Positions 30,115-30,190 of a stretch of 30,190 bases of DNA are shown here, one piece after another (positions within the stretch are counted from its first letter, which is position 1; every line of letters starts with the position of its first letter). The notes under the pieces were generated by a model. It had not been told where the DNA came from. It was given only the letters and a program-made list of their open reading frames with translations, and made no database searches. The DNA is from a virus. Made by a program: the position numbers and the translations under genes. The stretch covers positions 1 through 30,190 of IMG/VR virus record IMGVR_UViG_3300021076_000188; one strand, 5' to 3'.

Positions 30115-30190
30115 TGACCGAAGAAGCGCTTGAAGCGAAGTACCCCGGCAGACGGGGAAGGCTCGATGAATGGGATAGGGCGGTTGAGGC
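30115..30190 (+). repeat. 76-bp direct repeat, right copy (truncated by window end)
   Basis: Perfect copy of 29147-29222, offset 968 bases. A GTG at 30114 would begin an open frame in the same phase (TEEALEAKYPG...), but no ribosome site precedes it. Either the cargo gene was inserted with duplication of the 3' end of the 28963 gene, or the contig end is an assembly-graph overlap. Confidence 0.85.

Overview
The window is a GC-rich temperate tailed-phage genome, or a prophage region, with a siphovirus (lambda/HK97-type) morphogenesis block. Bacterial host: the Rz-like spanin candidate and a lipoprotein-type cargo gene suggest a Gram-negative host. The genus cannot be read from the sequence.

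Layout. 1-1110: the end of an upstream operon (partial CDS, small helix-turn-helix protein, tail-completion-like protein). 1111-1336: a non-coding gap with palindromes just upstream of the small terminase, the expected place for a cos/packaging site. 1337-3806: Nu1-like small and GpA-like large terminase. 3807-6219: a lysis cassette (GH108-type lysozyme, holin, spanin-like protein, two more bitopic membrane proteins), unusually placed between terminase and portal. 6318-10443: head-joining protein, lambda-type portal and a protease-capsid fusion with a strong internal ribosome binding site. 10515-15113: connector, tail terminator, tail tube, tail chaperone with a likely -1 frameshift, and tape measure. 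15116-22341: tail tip and fibre genes. 22350-22814: a permuted NlpC/P60-like enzyme. All of these genes lie on the + strand and are tightly packed.

22815-24768 is a 2-kb mostly non-coding junction. It holds a small reverse-strand membrane protein gene, two tandem copies of a ~200-nt structured RNA (with base pairs conserved by compensatory changes; HEARO / IscB omega-RNA-like from memory, but with no IscB gene), three strong hairpin terminators, a cluster of GTGAC boxes, and 3'-terminal pieces of tRNA-Met and tRNA-Pro genes that look like attachment-site cores. A tyrosine integrase follows (24769-26100).

26101-29238 is an early/replication block: AlpA/excisionase-like regulator, prim-pol, primase-associated protein ending in a 25-bp direct repeat, a PD-(D/E)XK-type resolvase and several tiny genes. 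The right end carries an AT-rich reverse-strand CsgG/TolB-like lipoprotein gene (29272-29955) flanked by a perfect 76-bp direct repeat that runs into the window edge.

How it fits together: terminase, portal, protease and capsid build and fill the head; 10515-22341 makes the tail; the lysis cassette releases virions; integrase, excisionase and att sequences govern lysogeny; prim-pol and resolvase serve replication and recombination. Late genes and integrase lie on opposite sides of the putative attP, so either the sequenced form is the unintegrated phage, or a phage and a separate int/AlpA/prim-pol element (satellite-like) sit side by side. The window alone cannot decide this.
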